Under the pieces are notes generated by a model that did not search any database, was not told the DNA's origin, and saw nothing but the letters and a program-made list of their open reading frames with translations. 64,000 nucleotides of DNA from an uncultured Shewanella sp. GTDB taxonomy: Bacteria > Pseudomonadota > Gammaproteobacteria > Enterobacterales > Shewanellaceae. Made by a program: the position numbers and the translations under genes. Each line of letters opens with the position of its first letter. Within the stretch, counting starts at the first letter, position 1. Below are positions 46,801 through 57,785 of this stretch, one piece after another. The stretch lies in the NCBI RefSeq assembly GCF_947501665.1, contig NZ_CANMWS010000006.1:62001-126000 (forward strand). Direction: 5' to 3'.

Positions 46801-48302
46801 TACATTATCACCACATCAAATTTATTTTGAGCATATAAAGGTTCACTTTGTAGTTTAACTCTTTTTCCAACATATATTTCCAACTCAGCCAAAAAATGGC
46901 TTTCATCTTCTTTTAATGTGTTATAAACAGCCGGTGCGCAATACACAAGGAACTCATCAGCATCATAGCTGCGATTTAAGCGAATAATCTCTCTAAACAT
47001 TTCATAAGAAACAGTTTCTACTGTTTTCAAACTCCCTGTACCTTGGCAAGAAGGGCATTCACCACATAAAATATGTTCTAAGCTTTCCCGTGTACGCTTA
47101 CGTGTCATCTCCACCAAACCTAAGCCAGAAAAACCACTAAGACTGGTTTTCACTCGATCAAAAGAGAGCGCTTGTTCTAAACTGTTGAGTACACGACTTT
47201 TATGTTCTTTATTTTGCATATCAATAAAGTCGATAATAATAATACCACCGAGATTACGTAATCTTAATTGACGAGCAATCACCTGAGTGGCTTCTAAATT
47301 AGTGTTAAAAATGGTTTCTTCGAGATTACGATGCCCCACAAATGCGCCGGTATTAATATCAATTGTGGTCATGGCTTCAGTTTGATCAATAATCAAATAT
47401 CCGCCTGATTTTAATTCAACTTTTCGGCCTAAAGCACGCTGAATTTCATTTTCTACATCATATAAATCAAAAATAGACACAGAGCCTGAGTAATTTTCTA
47501 ATTTATCCGCAATTTCAGGCATAAATTCTTGAGTAAAATTCTGAAGCTCTGCAAATGTTTGACTGGAATCCACTTGTACTCTATCCAGTTCAGTTCCGAC
47601 AAAATCACGAACAATACGTACAGGAAGAGCAAGATCTTGATAAAGTAAAGACACACCGGGTCGCTTACGCCTTTCACTGACTTTAGCCCATACTCGTCTT
47701 AAAAACGCTGCATCTTGTACCAGTTCTGTTTCTCCGGCATTTTCCGCAGCAGTGCGAATGATAAACCCTCCATTTTCATCAACAAAGGGTTCTGTCAAAC
47801 CTTTCAGTCTCGCCCTCACTTTAGCCGACTCTATTCGTTGAGATACGCCCACATGACTGGCTCCAGGCATAAACACTAAATAACGAGAAGGCAAAGTAAT
47901 ATCAGTTGTTAAACGGGCACCTTTGGTACCAATCGGATCTTTAATCACTTGCACAATAACGGCTTGACCCGGTCTGACTAATTGCCGAATATCTTGTACG
48001 GTAAAATGATCTTTATCAGTATCAGCCACACACTCTGTATGAGGAACAATATCCGATGCGTGAAGGAAAGCGGCTTTATCCAGCCCAATATCAACAAAAG
48101 CGGCCTGCATACCCGGTAACACTCGGCTCACCTTACCTTTGTAAATATTACCAACAAGCCCTCGCTTCATTCGCCGCTCAATATGGACTTCTTGTAAAAT
48201 ACCATATTCAACTAATGCCACCCTTGCTTCTGTGGGAGTGACATTAATCAACAATTCAGATCCTATCTTTCCTTGTACTGGCTTACTTATGATACGGCCC
48301 AT
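46800..48302 (-). CDS. rng: Ribonuclease G
   Basis: Endoribonuclease that matures the 5' end of 16S rRNA and degrades mRNAs; historically CafA. Around 500 residues. It has an N-terminal S1-like domain (KGKVSRVLPGMQAAFVDIGLDKAAFLHASDI), the 5'-sensor/RNase H part and the DNase I-like catalytic segment with TTIDINTGAF and IIIDFIDM (metal-binding Asp residues). The zinc-link CPSCQGTG and a C-terminal small domain follow. The ATG at 48302 (MGRIISKPVQGK) has AAGTGAG 7 nt upstream and is preferred; GTG 48314 is in frame. Position between maf and yhdP is conserved. Confidence 0.95.
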   Translation of the reverse strand: MGRIISKPVQGKIGSELLINVTPTEARVALVEYGILQEVHIERRMKRGLVGNIYKGKVSRVLPGMQAAFVDIGLDKAAFLHASDIVPHTECVADTDKDHFTVQDIRQLVRPGQAVIVQVIKDPIGTKGARLTTDITLPSRYLVFMPGASHVGVSQRIESAKVRARLKGLTEPFVDENGGFIIRTAAENAGETELVQDAAFLRRVWAKVSERRKRPGVSLLYQDLALPVRIVRDFVGTELDRVQVDSSQTFAELQNFTQEFMPEIADKLENYSGSVSIFDLYDVENEIQRALGRKVELKSGGYLIIDQTEAMTTIDINTGAFVGHRNLEETIFNTNLEATQVIARQLRLRNLGGIIIIDFIDMQNKEHKSRVLNSLEQALSFDRVKTSLSGFSGLGLVEMTRKRTRESLEHILCGECPSCQGTGSLKTVETVSYEMFREIIRLNRSYDADEFLVYCAPAVYNTLKEDESHFLAELEIYVGKRVKLQSEPLYAQNKFDVVIM

Positions 48303-48511
48303 TTTAACACTCACTTAAGACATTTTTTTTATATACCCAAGTCATCTAGGTACTGGGTTAGCACTCTACTTGGCGCTAAACAATGTAGTAACACAGAAAT
48401 AAAATAATAGAAATTTTGACTCCACAGTATTATTTCACTGCTTAATATTCACTTCTCTTCAACTACCACGACGTTGTTAGATAACCGAATAAGATGAATG
48501 TTCCCTCAATA

Positions 48512-49120
48512 TCATCGTAATAATTGCATTTCTTTCAGTAAATCTTGGGTTTCAACTAAAGGTAAACCGACCACAGCAGAATAACTCCCTTGAATACGAG
48601 AAACAAAATTCCCGCCTATGCCCTGAATGCCATAAGCGCCTGCTTTATCCATGGGCTCACCTGTTGCAATATAAGACTCAATATCTAAGGCTGAGAGAGC
48701 ACAAAAACTGACTTTGGTTATAACTAAGCGAGTCAGTGTTTTCACCCCGTCCGTTAATGCAACAGCAGTCATCACCTCGTGCTCTTGGCCAGATAGCGTT
48801 TGCAACATTGTTTTTGCATCAAGTTCATCTGTGGGCTTGCCTAACATTTGATGATTAAACACCACAAGGGTATCTGATCCCAAAACGTTGAGTGAAGCCA
48901 CGTCAGAAAAACACGATTGAGACTGAGCAAGTAACCAACCTGCACGGGCTTTTTCACAAGCTAAGCGCATCACCAATGCTGCTGGTGTCTCTCCCACTTG
49001 TGGCGTTTCATCAATATCCGCAGGCAATATTGTAAAAGTGACCTCAGGCTGACTAAAAAGTAATTGACTTAATAATTGTTTTCGTCTTGGTGACGCGGAA
49101 GCTAACACTAACGCTTTCAT
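48512..49120 (-). CDS. maf: Maf-family nucleotide pyrophosphatase (YhdE type)
   Basis: Hydrolyses dTTP/UTP and modified nucleotides to monophosphates (house-cleaning). 202 residues with the family signature LASASPRRKQLL at the N-terminus, the DIDE motif (PADIDETP), EKAR, LGSDTLVV with the catalytic Asp, the GKPTD loop and DKAGAYGIQGIGG near the C-terminus. The start overlaps the mreD stop by one base. It lies in the conserved mreBCD-maf-rng order. A gap of about 200 bp to rng holds a TATACCCAA element but no clear terminator. Confidence 0.95.
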   Translation of the reverse strand: MKALVLASASPRRKQLLSQLLFSQPEVTFTILPADIDETPQVGETPAALVMRLACEKARAGWLLAQSQSCFSDVASLNVLGSDTLVVFNHQMLGKPTDELDAKTMLQTLSGQEHEVMTAVALTDGVKTLTRLVITKVSFCALSALDIESYIATGEPMDKAGAYGIQGIGGNFVSRIQGSYSAVVGLPLVETQDLLKEMQLLR

Positions 49121-49608
49121 TACCTTACCTTATACTTACGTCTCATTCGACGTAAAATCCAAAAAACCCATACCCATAGAAATAAACTTGATACGGCGGG
49201 GAAAAGTAAACTCAATTCAAATTTAGCACCATCAACAACAAACTGGAGCCAAAAAACGATGAGTTGATAAACAGCCACTTCAGCTGCAACAAATAATGAT
49301 TGTTGCCAAATCGGAAAATTGCGCAATCGCTGAAAATGCAATACTACCCCATAGATAACTATCGACATACCCAGTGAGCGGATCCCAAGGGTGGCGCCTA
49401 AAAGAATATCCAGCAATAACCCCAATACCCACGCGGTTAAAATATTATAGCGGTGTGGTAAAGCCATTGCCCAATACGTCATCACCAGCAATAACCAATC
49501 TGGCCGCCACACAGCCACCCCTTCGGGTAACGGCATGATTTGAAATAACATGGCCAATAAAAAACTTAACCAAACAACCCAACGCCCATTTGGCAAATGT
49601 AAACTCAT
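49120..49608 (-). CDS. mreD: Rod shape-determining protein MreD
   Basis: 162 residues, almost entirely hydrophobic, with five to six predicted transmembrane helices (e.g. WVVWLSFLLAMLFQIMPLP, ILTAWVLGLLLDILLGATLG). Part of the elongasome that links cytoplasmic MreB to the cell-wall enzymes. The LLLDILLGATLGIRSLGM segment is typical. It overlaps mreC by 4 nt and maf by 1 nt. Confidence 0.94.
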   Translation of the reverse strand: MSLHLPNGRWVVWLSFLLAMLFQIMPLPEGVAVWRPDWLLLVMTYWAMALPHRYNILTAWVLGLLLDILLGATLGIRSLGMSIVIYGVVLHFQRLRNFPIWQQSLFVAAEVAVYQLIVFWLQFVVDGAKFELSLLFPAVSSLFLWVWVFWILRRMRRKYKVR

Positions 49609-50543
49609 TCGTTCACCTCAGCGTTCTGTCCAGCAGATGTCGGCGTATTAGCGGGTGAATCGTTTTCAGCTAACACTTCGTTAGCGTCACTCACATCCTT
49701 ATATTTATTATCCGGGACAACATCGTGCTCATGGGTATCTGGCCATAGTAATAATAAATAACGAATACGGTCTAACGCCGCTAAAGGTTGAGCTGTGACA
49801 CTGGCATAACTTTTACCGTCATCTTTAATCACACTCATCACCCTTGCAACTGGATACCCTTCAGGAAACCGTTTCCCTAATCCAGATGACACCAATAAAT
49901 CACCTACACGGATATCGGTACTTTTTGACACATACCTCAGTTCCAATTCATCCAGTACACCAGTTCCATTAATAACAAATCGAGCATCATTACGTGTTAA
50001 GCGAACAGGTATAGCATGGGAAACATCGGATAATAACAAAACACGACTGGTTAACTCACTAACTTGAGTCACTTGCCCAACGACACCTTGTGCATCTACA
50101 ACAGGTTGGCCAACAAACACACCACTCTTCTTTCCTCTGTTGAGCACAACATATTGATGAAAAGGATCGCTTGCCACTTCCATGACTTCAGCAACCATCT
50201 TTTTGGCATCCATATGCACTGGGGAACCAAGTAACGCTCTTAAACGCTCGTTTTCTTGGCGCAAAAACTCAAACCTTTGTAAGCGTTCACTCATTAATAA
50301 TTGCTTTCTTAATAAACTTTTGTTTTGTTTTGCCAGCATATTTCGTGTGGCAAGGTTCTCTGCCGATATATCCAATAATTGCCCAGGAAAACTGGCTACA
50401 TATTGTAAAGGACTGAGTAAAGAAGAAAGGGCATCACGCGCAGGATCGAGTCTGTCGTTAGCAACAAGTAAAATCACTGACAGTATCACTGCCAGTGTTA
50501 GTCTAAATTGATTTGAAATTCCACGAACAAAAATAGGCTTCAT
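49605..50543 (-). CDS. mreC: Rod shape-determining protein MreC
   Basis: 312 residues: N-terminal transmembrane helix (about 12-27), coiled coil (about 55-105, with QNKSLLRKQLLMSERLQRFE), then the double beta-barrel periplasmic domain containing VVLNRGKKSGVFVGQPVVDAQGVVGQV and VRVGDLLVSSGLG-like sequence. Asn/Glu-rich C-terminal tail. MreC scaffolds the Rod complex in the periplasm. Between mreB (about 43 nt upstream) and mreD (4-nt overlap). Confidence 0.95.
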   Translation of the reverse strand: MKPIFVRGISNQFRLTLAVILSVILLVANDRLDPARDALSSLLSPLQYVASFPGQLLDISAENLATRNMLAKQNKSLLRKQLLMSERLQRFEFLRQENERLRALLGSPVHMDAKKMVAEVMEVASDPFHQYVVLNRGKKSGVFVGQPVVDAQGVVGQVTQVSELTSRVLLLSDVSHAIPVRLTRNDARFVINGTGVLDELELRYVSKSTDIRVGDLLVSSGLGKRFPEGYPVARVMSVIKDDGKSYASVTAQPLAALDRIRYLLLLWPDTHEHDVVPDNKYKDVSDANEVLAENDSPANTPTSAGQNAEVNE

Positions 50544-50586
50544 AGGATCACTAAGGCGGGATTAACCGCCCAATAAAAGAAACGCG

Positions 50587-52276
<1,690 letters not shown>

Positions 52277-52801
52277 GTGACCACTATCGTATCAGTTCGC
52301 CGTAATAACCAAGTCGTTATCGCTGGTGATGGACAAGTTTCCCTAGGCAATACCGTCATGAAAGGTAACGCCAAGAAAGTACGCCGCCTATACAATAATA
52401 AAGTACTTGCAGGGTTTGCAGGCGGTACCGCTGATGCATTTACTTTATTTGAGCGCTTTGAAGCTAAACTTGAAATGCATCAAGGGCATTTAATGAAAGC
52501 AGCCGTTGAAATGGCTAAAGATTGGCGTACCGATAAAATGCTGCGCAAATTAGAAGCGATTTTAGCCGTAGCAGATACCGAAGCATCACTCATTATTACG
52601 GGTAATGGTGATGTTGTGCAAACAGAGAACGATCTTATCGCCATCGGTTCAGGCGGTAACTTTGCACAATCTGCAGCCACAGCATTACTTGAAAATACTG
52701 AATTAAGCGCGCGTGAAATCGCCGAAAAATCACTCACTATTGCGGGTGATATCTGCGTCTTTACTAACCAACATAAAACTGTTGAAGAAATTACCTATTA
52801 A
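52277..52801 (+). CDS. hslV: ATP-dependent protease peptidase subunit HslV
   Basis: Proteasome beta-like peptidase of the HslUV (ClpYQ) complex. 174 residues starting at a GTG with AGAGGA upstream. After Met removal Thr is N-terminal ([23 protein letters not shown]), the catalytic nucleophile. [30 protein letters not shown] and [13 protein letters not shown] are characteristic. Followed by hslU after 35 nt in one heat-shock operon. Confidence 0.97.
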   Translation: MTTIVSVRRNNQVVIAGDGQVSLGNTVMKGNAKKVRRLYNNKVLAGFAGGTADAFTLFERFEAKLEMHQGHLMKAAVEMAKDWRTDKMLRKLEAILAVADTEASLIITGNGDVVQTENDLIAIGSGGNFAQSAATALLENTELSAREIAEKSLTIAGDICVFTNQHKTVEEITY

Positions 52802-52836
52802 TAGCAAGCTTCCAGCTATAGGCACGAGGAAAAATT

Positions 52837-54162
52837 ATGTCTGAAATGACCCCACGTGAGATTGTCCATGAGCTGGACAGCCACATTATTGGCCAACAAA
52901 AGGCTAAACGTTCCGTTGCTATTGCCCTGCGTAATCGCTGGCGACGCATGCAACTTGAAAATGATTTACGTCAAGAAGTCACACCAAAAAATATTTTAAT
53001 GATTGGCCCAACTGGCGTCGGTAAAACAGAGATTGCTCGTCGCTTGGCAAAACTTGCCAAAGCCCCTTTTATTAAAGTGGAAGCGACAAAATTTACTGAA
53101 GTCGGTTATGTCGGCAAAGAAGTTGACCAGATCATTCGTGATTTGACCGATATTGCTATAAAATTGACTCGTGAAGAGCAAATGGCAAAGTGCAAAACAC
53201 AAGCTGAAGAAAATGCTGAAGAACGTATTTTAGATGCATTAATTCCTAAGCCTAATGGCGAGTGGGACGCAGATAAAGCTGACGACTCTAATACTCGTCA
53301 GATCTTTCGTAAAAAGCTACGCGAAGGGCAATTAGACGATAAAGAAATTGAAATTGACGTCGCTGCACCTCAAGTCGGTATTGAAATCATGTCGCCACCT
53401 GGCATGGAAGAAATGACCAACCAATTGCAAAGCATGTTCCAAAATATGGGACCGGGTACCAGTAAGCGACGTAAGCTGAATATTAAAGAAGCGCAAAAAT
53501 TATTAATCGAAGAAGAAGCTGGAAAGCTGGTCAACCAAGAAGATCTTAAAGAGCAAGCTATTGAATTAGTTGAACAGCATGGCATTGTTTTTCTTGATGA
53601 AATAGATAAAATCTGTAAGCGTGGTGACGCATCCGGCCCTGATGTTTCCCGTGAAGGTGTACAACGTGATTTACTGCCTTTGGTTGAAGGCAGCACCATT
53701 AACACTAAACATGGTATGGTCAAGACGGATCACATTTTGTTTATCGCCTCTGGCGCTTTTCAAATGGCAAAACCATCCGATCTGATCCCTGAGCTACAGG
53801 GGCGTCTTCCTATTCGCGTAGAATTAGAAGCACTTTCCGCGGAAGATTTCCAACGTATTTTAACGGAGCCCCATGCATCGCTGACTGAGCAATATGTCGC
53901 TTTAATGGCAACAGAAGGCGTAAAAGTCCAATTTACACAAGATGGCATTGAACACATTGCAAAAGCTGCATGGCAAGTCAATGAGCGAACTGAAAATATC
54001 GGTGCTCGTCGTCTACATACGGTAATGGAACGCTTAATGGAAGAGCTATCTTATGATGCCTCTGACAAATCAGGCAGTGAAGCCGTCGTTGATGCAGAAT
54101 ATGTCAAAGCCCACTTAGATGATCTTGTACTTGATGAAGATTTAAGCCGCTTTATTTTATAA
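52837..54162 (+). CDS. hslU: ATP-dependent protease ATPase subunit HslU
   Basis: AAA+ unfoldase of HslUV. 441 residues: Walker [10 protein letters not shown], pore loop GYVGKEV, the intermediate I-domain (about 110-240), Walker [12 protein letters not shown], sensor region and arginine finger [11 protein letters not shown], and the C-terminal EDLSRFIL tail that inserts into HslV. An AGGA site precedes the ATG. It ends with a hairpin terminator. Confidence 0.98.
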   Translation: MSEMTPREIVHELDSHIIGQQKAKRSVAIALRNRWRRMQLENDLRQEVTPKNILMIGPTGVGKTEIARRLAKLAKAPFIKVEATKFTEVGYVGKEVDQIIRDLTDIAIKLTREEQMAKCKTQAEENAEERILDALIPKPNGEWDADKADDSNTRQIFRKKLREGQLDDKEIEIDVAAPQVGIEIMSPPGMEEMTNQLQSMFQNMGPGTSKRRKLNIKEAQKLLIEEEAGKLVNQEDLKEQAIELVEQHGIVFLDEIDKICKRGDASGPDVSREGVQRDLLPLVEGSTINTKHGMVKTDHILFIASGAFQMAKPSDLIPELQGRLPIRVELEALSAEDFQRILTEPHASLTEQYVALMATEGVKVQFTQDGIEHIAKAAWQVNERTENIGARRLHTVMERLMEELSYDASDKSGSEAVVDAEYVKAHLDDLVLDEDLSRFIL

Positions 54163-54205
54163 TAAAGCAACGTCTAAAAGGCACTTGTCATTTCTAGCAC
54201 AACTT

Positions 54206-54233
54206 AACGGCATCACCAAAATGATGCCGTTTT
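54206..54233 (+). terminator. Terminator of hslVU
   Basis: Perfect stem AACGGCATCA/TGATGCCGTT with a 6-nt loop, then TTT. It lies 44 nt after the hslU stop and immediately before the DUF971 gene, which may be read through or have its own promoter. Confidence 0.8.
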
Positions 54234-54244
54234 AGGAAACTTTC

Positions 54245-54640
54245 ATGACACAACACAATCAAACGCCTTATGTTACTGATTTAACTTTAAAGAAAAAGTC
54301 TCGTGAACTTGATATCATGTTCAATACGGGGGAATCTTATTCTTTAAGCTGTGAAATGCTTCGTGTCCACTCCCCTTCAGCTGAAGTACAAGGCCACGGA
54401 CACCCAGTGCTTGTTGCTCACAAAAAAAATGTCAATATTACGGCAATAGACGCCTTAGGTAATTATGCGGTTAAAATTACCTTTGATGATGGGCATGATA
54501 CAGGGCTATACTCTTGGGAATACTTGTACAAATTAGCCACAGAACAATCATCTTTATGGCAAGATTATCTCTCACGCTTAAAGCAAGAGAAAAGCAGTAG
54601 AGAACCGCTCATCGATATGGCAGTGAAATATCACCGATAA
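54245..54640 (+). CDS. DUF971 (gamma-butyrobetaine hydroxylase-like N-terminal domain) protein
   Basis: 131 residues made of a single DUF971/GBBH-like_N domain: TDLTLKKKSRELDIMFNTGESYSLSCEMLRVHSPSAE, then the ITFDDGHDTGLYSWEYLYKLA motif. Elsewhere this domain precedes a 2-oxoglutarate-dependent hydroxylase; here the hydroxylase part is absent, as in the common stand-alone proteins beside hslU in gammaproteobacteria. A metal- or Fe-S-related role has been suggested but the function is unknown. Its 3' end overlaps the convergent glycosyltransferase gene by 32 nt. Confidence 0.9.
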   Translation: MTQHNQTPYVTDLTLKKKSRELDIMFNTGESYSLSCEMLRVHSPSAEVQGHGHPVLVAHKKNVNITAIDALGNYAVKITFDDGHDTGLYSWEYLYKLATEQSSLWQDYLSRLKQEKSSREPLIDMAVKYHR

Positions 54641-55700
54641 CGTTAGTCGATACGCTTTTTTTTTGCCATGTTTCGGGTAATCTTACCTCTTGCCAAACAG
54701 ATTGACACAAGGAAGCAATCTCGTTCCAATTTCCAGATATAATCCAATCCACTAAACACTCTCCAAGAGGAGGGTAATTAATCGCTTCACGTGACGCCGA
54801 TTTTAACCATCGCCTAACAACATCTTTATCCAACTTCATCATACAATCTGCTGCCCCCAATAACGCCAACGCCGCCATATTCGATAATTGTTCAAATTGA
54901 CCGTGTAAAGGCTTCACTAATAATTTCTTTCCCAACATTAACGCTTCACTGGGCAATTCAAAACCTGCATTACTGATCACCCCAGCACAGCAGGCGACAT
55001 CTCGTTTGAATAAATCACCGTTTAATGATTGCCATTTCACATGATCAGGCAACACTTTTGTCATTGAAATGGGATGATAAACAATGAACTGATATTCCTC
55101 AAAGGGAGCAATTAACTCAATGATGCTCTGAGGATGTTCAAAAGGTAAATACACTACAACTTGCTGACTTAATTCCATAGCACTCGGGATGACATCAACA
55201 ATCGGTGGTAAAATGGGGAAGCCAAAATGATGCCAATGACAGGCTAATGGGATATCGACAGGAGCAAAATTATTTAAAAAACATTGGCCTAACCATGAAT
55301 CTCCTAGTTTAGGTACAGGGTAACGCAACGCCAATTGATGGTTAATCCCTATCGATGCCACCCCTTGCTTTCTTGCTGCCCAAGCTGTAATAGGTTCAAA
55401 ATCGCTAATAACTAAGTCGTAAGGGGTTAAATCTAAATGAGATATTTCACGATTGATCGATAACAGTGAATTATTTTTAAAGGTCTTTGAAAGATTAACT
55501 CTGCCATTTTGAGTAGTGAAAGTCAGTCCTTTTTGCGTTTGATAATCACCAAAAAGTGCCATTTCAAAAAAAGGGATATCCCCTCGACCAGAAAATAAGT
55601 AATCGACTTTAATCCCTTTCTCAATAAAAGCCTTTGCCATTACTCTGGCTCGACTGACATGCCCATTTCCAGTGCCCTGTACCCCGTATAAAATCCGCAT
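54609..55700 (-). CDS. Glycosyltransferase, MJ1255/VC2487 family
   Basis: 363 residues with a GT-B-like plan. The N-terminal MRILYGVQGTGNGHVSRARVMA holds the Gly-rich loop of MurG/MGT-like enzymes, DLVISDFEP follows, and the C-terminal part has GVISNAGFELPSEALMLGKKLLVKPLHGQFEQ, the nucleotide-sugar binding helix region. This fits the MJ1255/VC2487 family, whose acceptor is not established as far as I know. It directly follows a PAP2 phosphatase gene (one stop-to-start junction, no gap), suggesting a lipid-linked sugar pathway. Its 3' end overlaps the DUF971 gene on the opposite strand. Confidence 0.85.
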   Translation of the reverse strand: MRILYGVQGTGNGHVSRARVMAKAFIEKGIKVDYLFSGRGDIPFFEMALFGDYQTQKGLTFTTQNGRVNLSKTFKNNSLLSINREISHLDLTPYDLVISDFEPITAWAARKQGVASIGINHQLALRYPVPKLGDSWLGQCFLNNFAPVDIPLACHWHHFGFPILPPIVDVIPSAMELSQQVVVYLPFEHPQSIIELIAPFEEYQFIVYHPISMTKVLPDHVKWQSLNGDLFKRDVACCAGVISNAGFELPSEALMLGKKLLVKPLHGQFEQLSNMAALALLGAADCMMKLDKDVVRRWLKSASREAINYPPLGECLVDWIISGNWNEIASLCQSVWQEVRLPETWQKKSVSTNVIGDISLPYR

Positions 55701-56219
55701 TCAAATAAGTGCATATATCAAATGAACAGTCTCAATGCCTAATACACTCCCGACCAAAATATCAAGAGGATAATGCACACCTAAAATCATTCTAGATAAA
55801 CCAATACATACAGCCCAAGAATATGAGAACATTATCCATTCAGGGAAAATATAACTCACACTCGTTGCCATCACAAAAGCCGCTGTCGTATGCCCTGAAG
55901 GTAAACTAAACCTGTCTGAAGGCTCAAAGGGAATCGCAATAAAATCTTCTTCGTGGCAAGGACGTTGCCTACGGGAGATGTTTTTTAAAATAAGATAAAG
56001 CGTAAAAGCCAATAATAAACTCAATCCGGCAAGGTTGAAAAAGTCCTCTCCTTTAGGGTGTAATACTTGTAATAACGCCATAAAGTATAAATACCACGGA
56101 CCGTCTCCTGTCATTGAAATTTTTGTCGCTAATTTTATTAATTGATAACGATGGGCAAACTTATTCAATTGACTAAAAGCCAGTTTATCCAATTTAAATA
56201 TCATCTCGAACATAGGCAT
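55701..56219 (-). CDS. PAP2-family lipid phosphatase
   Basis: 172-residue integral membrane protein with the three-part PAP2 signature: KNISRRQRP (Lys79, Arg86-Pro87), PSGH (107-110) and SRMILGVHYPLD (Arg143, His149, Asp153). Hydrophobic stretches indicate four to five transmembrane helices. Such enzymes dephosphorylate undecaprenyl diphosphate or phosphatidic acid/phosphatidylglycerol phosphate; which applies here cannot be read from sequence. Operon partner of the adjacent glycosyltransferase. Confidence 0.9.
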   Translation of the reverse strand: MPMFEMIFKLDKLAFSQLNKFAHRYQLIKLATKISMTGDGPWYLYFMALLQVLHPKGEDFFNLAGLSLLLAFTLYLILKNISRRQRPCHEEDFIAIPFEPSDRFSLPSGHTTAAFVMATSVSYIFPEWIMFSYSWAVCIGLSRMILGVHYPLDILVGSVLGIETVHLIYALI

Positions 56220-56716
56220 CGCACCTTATTCAATATTAATCATCAACATTAAGAGCGCCCCATGACAAATCAATGAAGGCTTATCGACTTTTTTATGACA
56301 ATTAAAGGTATTGAGTCGCTTCTACAGTATTAATATCTTAGCGTGGTTCAATTCAGTCATCCGCAGTAAGAGAATAAGCTGTGTTAATCGTTAATGCTCG
56401 TTTCTTAAGACCGTTAATAAAAACGCCGCTCTATCTTCCCCATCCATAGGGTCGTCGGCTTGGGTTCCAGACGTCGCTCTACCTTCCCCATCCATGGGGT
56501 CGTCGGCTTAGGTTCCAGACGTCGCTCTATCTTCCCCATCCATGGGGTCGTCGGCTTAAGTTTCAGGCCATTTCTCTATCTTCAGCACCTAATGTTAAGG
56601 TCTTTGTTATTCCAAACAATAGACATTTCTTATATCCATACTGGTAAGATAAGCAAATATCGTATTCACATAAAAGGTGAGCAAACGACCATGAGGTCAT
56701 GTATAAATACAGCTCC
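56220..56716. other. Intergenic region with tandem repeats
   Basis: About 500 bp between PAP2 and the small membrane protein gene. Its main content is the 3 x 48-bp repeat array at 56423-56566. A 100-codon plus-strand frame across it exists only because 48 is divisible by three. The rest is AT-rich with no assigned element. Confidence 0.6.
56423..56566. repeat. 48-bp tandem repeat, three copies
   Basis: Units start at 56423, 56471 and 56519. Each reads ACGTCGCTCTATCTTCCCCA, then TCCATGGGGTCGTCGGCTTA, then GGTTCCAG, with a few substitutions. Each unit contains the small palindrome CCCCATCCATGGGG. The same sequence occurs once, in reverse orientation and diverged, inside the MITE-like element at 41720-41763, so this is a dispersed repeat family and not a local accident. 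Confidence 0.93.
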
Positions 56717-56959
56717 TTATTTTAACGAGTGCTTTTTTTTCAAATATATCTTGAATAAATGATATATATTCACAATCGCGATAAACCCATTCATCGCCGC
56801 AACAGGCCAAGCACCAATCAAGACGCCATACAGTGAAAACAACAGGCAACCCGTACCATTTAAACAACGTAACTTAATGATATCTTTCATCATAAAAGAA
56901 ATTACAATAATAATTGATGCTAAGTACCCCAACATTTCAATCCAATTTACATCTTGCAT
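56717..56959 (-). CDS. Small three-helix membrane protein (YgjV/SemiSWEET-like)
   Basis: 80 residues with three hydrophobic segments (about 9-25, 34-52 and 54-71), among them LGYLASIIIVISFMMKDI, LRCLNGTGCLLFSLYGVL and WPVAAMNGFIAIVNIYHL. The pattern of a short helix, the RxLN-G turn and a WPVxxxN third helix resembles YgjV/SemiSWEET-type small membrane proteins; this is by eye and the substrate, if any, is unknown. A good AAGGAG site lies 5 nt before the ATG, which supports it as a real gene. Confidence 0.7.
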   Translation of the reverse strand: MQDVNWIEMLGYLASIIIVISFMMKDIIKLRCLNGTGCLLFSLYGVLIGAWPVAAMNGFIAIVNIYHLFKIYLKKKHSLK

Positions 56960-57198
56960 GTACTCTCCTTTTTAAGTCATTAGTCAGGCTCGAGCTAATG
57001 AGTATTTTGCACCTTTAAACTCAGCTTAGTCGCCCCTAGAATCAATGCTATTTTGACACTTAGAGATATACCATTAACTGGTTTAAATCAATTTCCTCCT
57101 GATATCACTTTTCTTTTTAAAAAACCCTTATATACTGGGTTAAATCATTGTCATTGCACCCTAACCCTGTGCAAAATTTACCTCTCAGGAGTGTCATT

Positions 57199-57684
57199 AT
57201 GGAATACAACACCTCAGAACTTTGTGATACTTATCTCGATGTCGTTGATGTTGTCGAACCCATGTTTAGTAATTATGGGGGTTGTAGCTCATTTGGCGGT
57301 GCCATTAGCACTATAAAGTGCTTTGAAGATAATGGGTTAATTATAGATGCCTTACAAGATGATGGCGAAGGCAAGGTATTATTAATTGATGGTGGTGGCT
57401 CGCTTAGACGAGCATTAATCGATTCTAATATTGCTCAAATTGCCTGTGATCATCACTGGGAAGGCATTATTGTTTACGGCTCAGTAAGAGATGTCGATGC
57501 ACTAGAAGATTTAGATATTGGCATTCAAGCCTTAGCCTCTATTCCTGTCGCAGCCGATGGCAACACTAATGGTGAATTGGAAATTCCCGTTAATTTTGGA
57601 GGAGTGACTTTCTTACCAGGGGATCATATTTATGCGGACAATACCGGCATTATCTTATCCCCTGAGCCACTAGATATTGACTGA
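57199..57684 (+). CDS. rraA: RNase E activity regulator RraA
   Basis: 161 residues, the exact length of E. coli RraA, starting [21 protein letters not shown] at an ATG with AGGAG 7 nt upstream; an upstream in-frame start would add 17 non-homologous residues. Motifs: [43 protein letters not shown] and [22 protein letters not shown]. RraA trimers bind RNase E and inhibit mRNA decay. The fold is also that of HMG/CHA aldolases. It appears to be a single-gene unit. Confidence 0.96.
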   Translation: MEYNTSELCDTYLDVVDVVEPMFSNYGGCSSFGGAISTIKCFEDNGLIIDALQDDGEGKVLLIDGGGSLRRALIDSNIAQIACDHHWEGIIVYGSVRDVDALEDLDIGIQALASIPVAADGNTNGELEIPVNFGGVTFLPGDHIYADNTGIILSPEPLDID

Positions 57685-57785
57685 CCCTAGTACAAATAAA
57701 ATCAGAAGGAGTGCTTAGTCGCCTCCTTTTGTTTCTCTTCATCCATAACCATTAAACGGTCAATCAATACCTAAGACCGACAGGT

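Noticed and set aside
56460..56762. 100-codon plus-strand frame over the 48-bp repeats
   Set aside because: Open only because the repeat unit is a multiple of three; no ribosome site, and its end runs antisense into the small membrane protein gene.
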